Part shown: positions 59,129-64,000 of the stretch, piece after piece
Layout: each line of letters opens with the position of its first letter
How positions within the stretch are numbered: position 1 is the first letter of the stretch
Source of the DNA: Cladorhizidae sp. MBARI D1340-BT2
Taxonomy: Eukaryota; Porifera; Demospongiae; Poecilosclerida; Cladorhizidae
Reading direction: 5' to 3'
Assembly: GCA_028752905.1 (NCBI GenBank)
Contig: JAQNBH010000013.1
Span: forward strand, 40,190,905-40,254,904
Length of the DNA stretch: 64,000 nt
Notes under the pieces: generated by a model
Databases searched by the model: none
What the model saw: the letters and a program-made list of their open reading frames with translations, nothing else
What the model was told of the DNA's origin: nothing
Translations under genes and position numbers: made by a program

Positions 59129-60124
59129 GAAATAACTCTCCAATGCGCACTAATCCTATGTTGGATGATTACTATACAATAAATGGTGCACATGCTACTC
59201 GATCTGAGCGAGGACGCACGTGCTCTTCTCACTCTGCAGGTGCTCAGTGGAATAGGGTACGCCCTCCATCTCTCTCTGTCTTCACGCAGGTTTTAAAAGG
59301 AACATTTCGCACGAGGACTATTCAAGGAAATTGGTAATTCTAAACCATGGGAGATATGTTATTGGGGAATACAGACGTGTGGAATCATACCAATTCCTAT
59401 GTCACATTTCCAACGGGAGGTAAATACCCCACGCCACTGCCCCCCTCCCCCCACCCCCTCAACACAACCAGAAAGAAACAATGGTCACCCCGTCACCTTG
59501 ATGTCATCTCACGACAACCTGTGCCCCACGACCTCCATCTCTCCTCTCTCTTGCAGCTCCTCTAGCTGCTCACTCGTTAGCTGCTTAACAGCTGGAGCAA
59601 CGTTCTTAAATGCCCCTTTCAACACTTGCCCAATTTCTCGCTGTCCTGCCCCCCCGCAGCTTGACCCCGTACTTGCTGTCTTCTGTGGCGAGGGCGAGGG
59701 GCTTGACGTTGAGCTCCTCTAGAATGTACGACTCAAGACCTTTCAGGTAATCCTGACACTTCTGGTCACGATGGATGACAACGATCTCAGGAAGAGGGAA
59801 CTGCAATGAGGAGGTGGTGGAGGGCAGGAAGAGGAAGGGAGAGAAAGGAGGAGAGAGGGGGAGCGGATGGTGGTGAGAGAGGTCAGAGAGAAGGAAGAGA
59901 GAGAGGAAGGAGGAGGATGATAGAGAATGGGAGGTGAGGAGAGAGGGTGAGGGTTGATGAGAAGACAAGGTGTACAAGTAGGGAGAAGAACACAATGAGA
60001 GGCACAGCAACACACACACCTCGATGGGCATGACTTTGCTGTCTCTGATGTAGTGTCCCAGCTCCACTACAGACTGCAGCATTGTCATAGCCACCTCGAT
60101 ATGGCCATCTATCAGGTCCACTCT

Positions 60125-60245
60125 GAAAGGGAGAGAGGTGGGAGGGTGGAGAGGGAAGAGGGAGGGGAGAGAGGTGGGAGGGTGGAGAGGGAAGAGGGAG
60201 GGGAGAGAAGTGGGAGGGTGGAGAGGGAAGAGGGAGGGGAGAGAG
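60125..60245 (-). repeat. 36-bp tandem repeat, about three copies
   Basis: GGTGGGAGGGTGGAGAGGGA plus AGAGGGAGGGGAGAGA, in an IARS1 intron. Not clearly repeated in the left arm. Confidence 0.85.
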
Positions 60246-60311
60246 AGGGAAGCAGGAAAAATAGAAGAGCAAGAGAAAGAGGAGAGGAGAAATAAAATGG
60301 AGGATAAAACA

Positions 60312-60510
60312 GGCTTGCAGTGCTAACTGGTACTAGAGCTAGACCCACTCTGTTGGGTCTGCCTAGCAACAGGCCAGCAGTACTAACTGGTACTAGAGCT
60401 AGACCCACTCTGTTGGGTCTCCCTAGCAACAGGCCTGCAGTGCTAACTGGTACTAGAGCTAGACCCACTCTGTTGGGTCTCCCTAGCAACAGGCTTGCAG
60501 TGCTAACTGG
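60312..60510 (-). repeat. 60-bp tandem repeat, just over three copies
   Basis: Units contain GTGCTAACTGGTACTAGAGC and CACTCTGTTGGGTCT. The left arm has a single copy at about 10,538-10,597, so this is a minisatellite that arose in one arm from a single-copy intron segment. Confidence 0.9.
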
Positions 60511-61604
60511 TTCTAAGCACAGTATAACTAAACTAAAAGGAGTGGCTCCACTTGTACGTAACAGCACGATGAATACACCCAATGGAATTTACTCACGATT
60601 TGTCACCTTCCTTCGAGGCAGAGACGACGTCATATGCCTTCCATGTGACAGAACATGACCAGAAGGAGGGAAGATGGCGGGTAGCTAAAACTGGCATGAA
60701 ATGCCGACCTACAAGTATTACCGGCTCTCAACACATAAGCCTTCGTATTTAATGTACAGTCCATGGCTGTCATCTCTCTCAGACTCATTAAATCAGTGTT
60801 TGCCTCCACAAGGATGGCGTCAGTATTCAGAGAGTCATCACAGAGAGAACTCGCTAAATGAGGCTTTATTTAGAGTTCTAAGTAAGGTGGGGAGGAGGCA
60901 GGGCAAATGAGGGCTTCGGAAATTATAGGGGGAGGGGCATATAGACACCTTGGCTTGGGGAGCATGACAAAATGGAGGCTGGCATTATCCAGAGTGAGAG
61001 TCCAAGGCTGAAGATGGCGAAGGTTCTGGAACATATGCTCTGTGAAGAAAGGTGTGAATGGAGACATCATTCTTGTCATGAGGAAGACGACGGAGCAGAG
61101 AGCCTGCATGGAGTGAAGACACTCCTCCATCCCTTTCTCTCCCTGAGGGGGAGGGGAAGGCAGCGGAGGGTTGGCGAGAGGAACAAGATGGGGGGTGGGA
61201 GGGGGGGGAGGTGAGGGGGAGAGGAAGAGGAGGAGAGAGCAAGAGAGCAACAGAATTGAGGTTGGCAGAGGAGCAAGAGGTGGAGAGAGGAAGAACGTGA
61301 GAGAACCATCGTTGCAGGATGTACACACCATCTCTCTCCATTACCTTGATTCTCTTCCTGTTGAACCAGACGTACCAGTTAGTAAGTTGATCTATGAACT
61401 TGACCAGTCGAGGTATGACGGTGTAGAGATGGTACTCTACGGCAGAGGCAACAACACACAAACACACAAACAAACAACAGGAAGTAAGCTACTGATGAGT
61501 CTTAGCTGGTCGGGCCTTGGTTGCAGCTGTGAGATTTACACATGCTCAGTTTAACCATAAACTAGGTTGTGCACATTCGACGGAACTATGGATACCACAC
61601 TCTA

Positions 61605-62050
61605 GCCCTGGTACTACATAGCCCTGGCCTGGTACTACATAGCCCTGGCCTGGTACTACATAGCACTGGCCTGGTACTACATAGCCCTGGCCTGGTACTA
61701 CATAGCCCTGGCCTGGTACTACATAGCACTGGCCTGGTACTACATAGCCCTGGCCTGGTACTAAATAGCCCTGGCCTGGTACTACATAGCCCTAGCCTGG
61801 TACTACATAGCCCTGGCCTGGTACTACATAGCCCTGGCCTGGTACTACATAGCCCTGGCCTGGTACTACATAGCCCTGGCCTGGTACTACATAGCACTGG
61901 CCTGGTACTACATAGCCCTGGCCTGGTACTACATAGCCCTGGCCTGGTACTACATAGCCCTGGCCTGGTGCTACATAGCCCTGGCCTGGTACTATATAGC
62001 CCTGGCCTGGTACACATAGCCCTGGCCTGGTACTACATAGCCCTGGCCTG
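61605..62050 (-). repeat. 21-bp minisatellite, about 21 copies
   Basis: CCCTGGCCTGGTACTACATA plus G. Left arm counterpart (9,652-9,820) has about seven copies. Confidence 0.95.
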
Positions 62051-62082
62051 ATCCCCCTCCATCTTTAGTCTTCAGCTTGCTG

Positions 62083-63627
62083 GAGTAGGGTTAAGGTGAG
62101 GGCCAGGAGTAGGGTTAAGGTGAGGGCCAGGAGTAGGGTTAAGGTGAGGGCTAGGAGTAGGGTTAAGATGAGGGCCAGGAGTAGGGTTAAGGTGAGGGCC
62201 AGGAGTAGGCCGGGCTAAGGTGAGGGCTAGGAGTAGGATTAAGGTGAGGGCCAGGAGTAGGGTTAAGGTGAGAGCTAGGAGTAGGGTTAAGGTAAGGGCC
62301 AGGAGTAGGGTTAAGGTGAGGGCTAGGAGTAGGGTTAAGGTGAGGGCCAGGAGTAGGGTTAAGGTGAGGGCCAGGAGTAGGGTTAAAGTGAGGGCTAGGA
62401 GTAGGGTTAAGGTGAGGGCTAGGAGTAGGGTTAAGGTGAGGGCCAGGAGTAGGGTTAAGGTGAGGGCTAGGAGTAGGGTTAAGGTGATGGCCAGGAGTAG
62501 GGTTAAGGTGAGGGCCAGGAGTAGGGTTAAGGTGAGGGCCAGGAGTAGGGTTAAGGTGAGGGCCAGGAGTAGGGTTAAGGTGAGGGCTAGGAGTAGGGTT
62601 AAGGTGAGGGCCAGGAGTAGGTTTAAGGTGAGGGCCAGGAGTAGGGTTAAGGTGAGGGCCAGGAGTAGGGTTAAGGTGAGGGCCAGGAGTAGGGTTAAGG
62701 TGATGGCCAGGAGTAGGGTTAAGGTGAGGGCCAGGAGTAGGGTTAAGGTGAGGGCCAGGAGTAGGGTTAAGGTGAGGGCCAGGAGTAGGGTTAAGGTGAG
62801 GGCTAGGAGTAGGGTTAAGATGAGGGCCAGGAGTAGGGTTAAGGTGAGGGCCAGGAGTAGGCCGGGCTAAGGTGAGGGCTAGGAGTAGGATTAAGGTGAG
62901 GGCCAGGAGTAGGGTTAAGGTGAGAGCTAGGAGTAGGGTTAAGGTAAGGGCCAGGAGTAGGGTTAAGGTGAGGGCTAGGAGTAGGGTTAAGGTGAGGGCC
63001 AGGAGTAGGGTTAAGGTGAGGGCCAGGAGTAGGGTTAAAGTGAGGGCCAGGAGTAGGGTTAAGGTGAGGGCTAGGAGTAGGGTTAAGGTGAGGGCCAGGA
63101 GTAGGGTTAAGGTGAGGGCTAGGAGTAGGGTTAAGGTGATGGCCAGGAGTAGGGTTAAGGTGAGGGCCAGGAGTAGGGTTAAGGTGAGGGCCAGGAGTAG
63201 GGTTAAGGTGAGGGCCAGGAGTAGGGTTAAGGTGAGGGCTAGGAGTAGGGTTAAGGTGAGGGCCAGGAGTAGGTTTAAGGTGAGGGCCAGGAGTAGGGTT
63301 AAGGTGAGGGCCAGGAGTAGGGTTAAGGTGAGGGCCAGGAGTAGGGTTAAGGTGAGGGCCAGGAGTAGGGTTAAGGTGAGGTCCAGGAGTAGGGTTAAGG
63401 TGTGGGCTAGGAGTAGGGTTAAGGTGAGGGCCAGGAGTAGGGTTAAGGTGAGGGCTAGGAGTAGGGTCAAGGTGAGGGCCAGGAGTAGGGTTAAGGTGAG
63501 GGCCAGGAGTACGGTTAAGGTGAGGTCTAGGAGTAGGGTTAAGGTGAAGGCCAGGAGTAGGGTTAAGGTGAGGGCCAGGAGTAGGGTTAAGGTGAGGGCC
63601 GGGAGTAGGGTTAAGGTGAGGGCTCGA
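62083..63627 (-). repeat. 24-bp minisatellite, about 64 copies, with higher-order duplication
   Basis: AGGGTTAAGGTGAGGGCCAG plus GAGT. The variant junction GGCCGGGCTAAGG occurs at 62,208 and 62,860, 652 bases apart, and the units after it match in order. Inverse of 8,262-9,620. Confidence 0.95.
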
Positions 63628-63885
63628 CAGGGTTAAACAGAGCACCAAGCATGTTCACAGCCAGACATGTGGCACTACCCCTACATGACAGGGTTAAACA
63701 GAGCCCCAAGCATGTTCACAGCCAGACATGTGGCACTAACCCCTACATGACAGGGTTAAACAGAGCCCCAAGCATGTTCACAGGCAGACATGTGGCACTA
63801 CCCCTACATGACAGGGTTAAACAGAGCCCCAAGCATGTTCACAGCCAGACATGTGGCACTACCCTTGCATGACAGGGTTAAACAG
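63628..63885 (-). repeat. About 61-bp minisatellite, four copies
   Basis: Inverse of the array at 7,285-8,266, with fewer copies. Confidence 0.92.
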
Positions 63886-64000
63886 GAACTACACAGAATG
63901 GAAACACTAGGAGTGATCCAAAGTGGAAAAACCAACTCCTTGCTGTCTGGGGGATGGTTGCGGTCCCAAAGAGATCTGGCCCAATTAGAATTTGCGTCGA
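63886..64000. other. Unique sequence at window end
   Basis: Does not match the sequence before 7,280 in the left arm, so it marks the outer end of block B. No gene can be called. Confidence 0.5.

Larger units (their letters stand above)
54967..61436 (-). pseudogene. IARS1: Isoleucyl-tRNA synthetase (cytosolic), C-terminal half, right copy
   Basis: Exons on the minus strand are 61,436-61,345 (donor GTAATG intact), 61,142-60,949, 60,122-60,020, 59,800-59,497, 58,591-58,436, and 55,221 to about 55,050. Exons 1, 2, 3 and 5 have the same lengths as the left copy wherever both are complete. Exon 4 is 304 bases against 300. It has six extra bases after LNVKPLA and two single-base losses, one in the run of seven C at about 59,649-59,655 and one near 59,628, which shift the frame and give an early stop at about 59,606. 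The shared TGA is at 59,511-59,509. Introns carry larger minisatellites than in the left copy. The catalytic half is not in the window. Homopolymer sequencing error could explain one of the two losses. Confidence 0.85.

Overview
The window is eukaryotic, animal DNA. The main evidence is two intronless RING / double B-box / coiled-coil / filamin / NHL genes (TRIM-NHL type), a BEL/Pao retrotransposon, several LINE and hAT remnants, and short GT-AG introns in duplicated cytosolic isoleucyl-tRNA synthetase (IARS1) sequence. Very abundant (ATT)n arrays, dozens of minisatellites and many decayed mobile elements suggest a marine invertebrate; a sponge is my best guess because large TRIM-NHL families and retroelements of this RT plus C-terminal nuclease type are common there. 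The taxon is inferred, not proven.

Layout: 1-4.1 kb holds TRIM copy 1 (+). 4.8-7.3 kb holds LINE and Ty3/gypsy debris. 7.3-9.8 kb is a chain of minisatellites (61, 24 and 21 bp). 10-14.5 kb is the C-terminal half of IARS1 (+). 15-18.7 kb has (ATT)n arrays, a hairpin-forming repeat, nuclease-domain fragments and a dead reverse transcriptase (+). A 100-N assembly gap (18,733-18,832) cuts a BEL/Pao element (-) that reaches 23.8 kb. TRIM copy 2 (-) follows at 24.4-26.6 kb, then a LINE (-) with an internal minisatellite, then about 3 kb of triplet arrays (32-34.4 kb), a hAT transposase pseudogene (36.9-38.9 kb), a second dead RT (-), three nuclease-domain fragments (42.8-44.5 kb), a 30-bp minisatellite, more (TAA)n arrays, a complete 3.4-kb DNA transposon (50.2-53.6 kb), IARS1 copy 2 (-) with a 2.4-kb minisatellite in an intron, and the minisatellite chain again in reverse order to 63.9 kb.

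Most of the window is therefore two inverted duplications. Block A is 1-4,130 against 30,010-23,935; block B is 7,280-18,732 against 63,885-41,290. The gap lies at the inner end of the left copy of block B, so part of this may be two haplotypes joined head to head rather than a true genomic inverted repeat. Either way the arms can be compared as before/after pairs. That comparison gives the best result here: the transposon at 50,202-53,636 is flanked by exact GTTAAAG copies, and the matching place in the left arm (15,895-15,907) reads on the minus strand as GTTAAA-C-TTAAAG, which looks like an excision footprint. Its protein is broken but keeps D, D and E residues in contexts reminiscent of hAT transposases.

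The only intact-looking genes are the two TRIM-NHL genes. Their amino-acid differences are concentrated in the NHL propeller. Both IARS1 copies look like pseudogenes: they share an in-frame TGA, the left copy has lost a splice donor, and the right copy has two single-base frameshifts.
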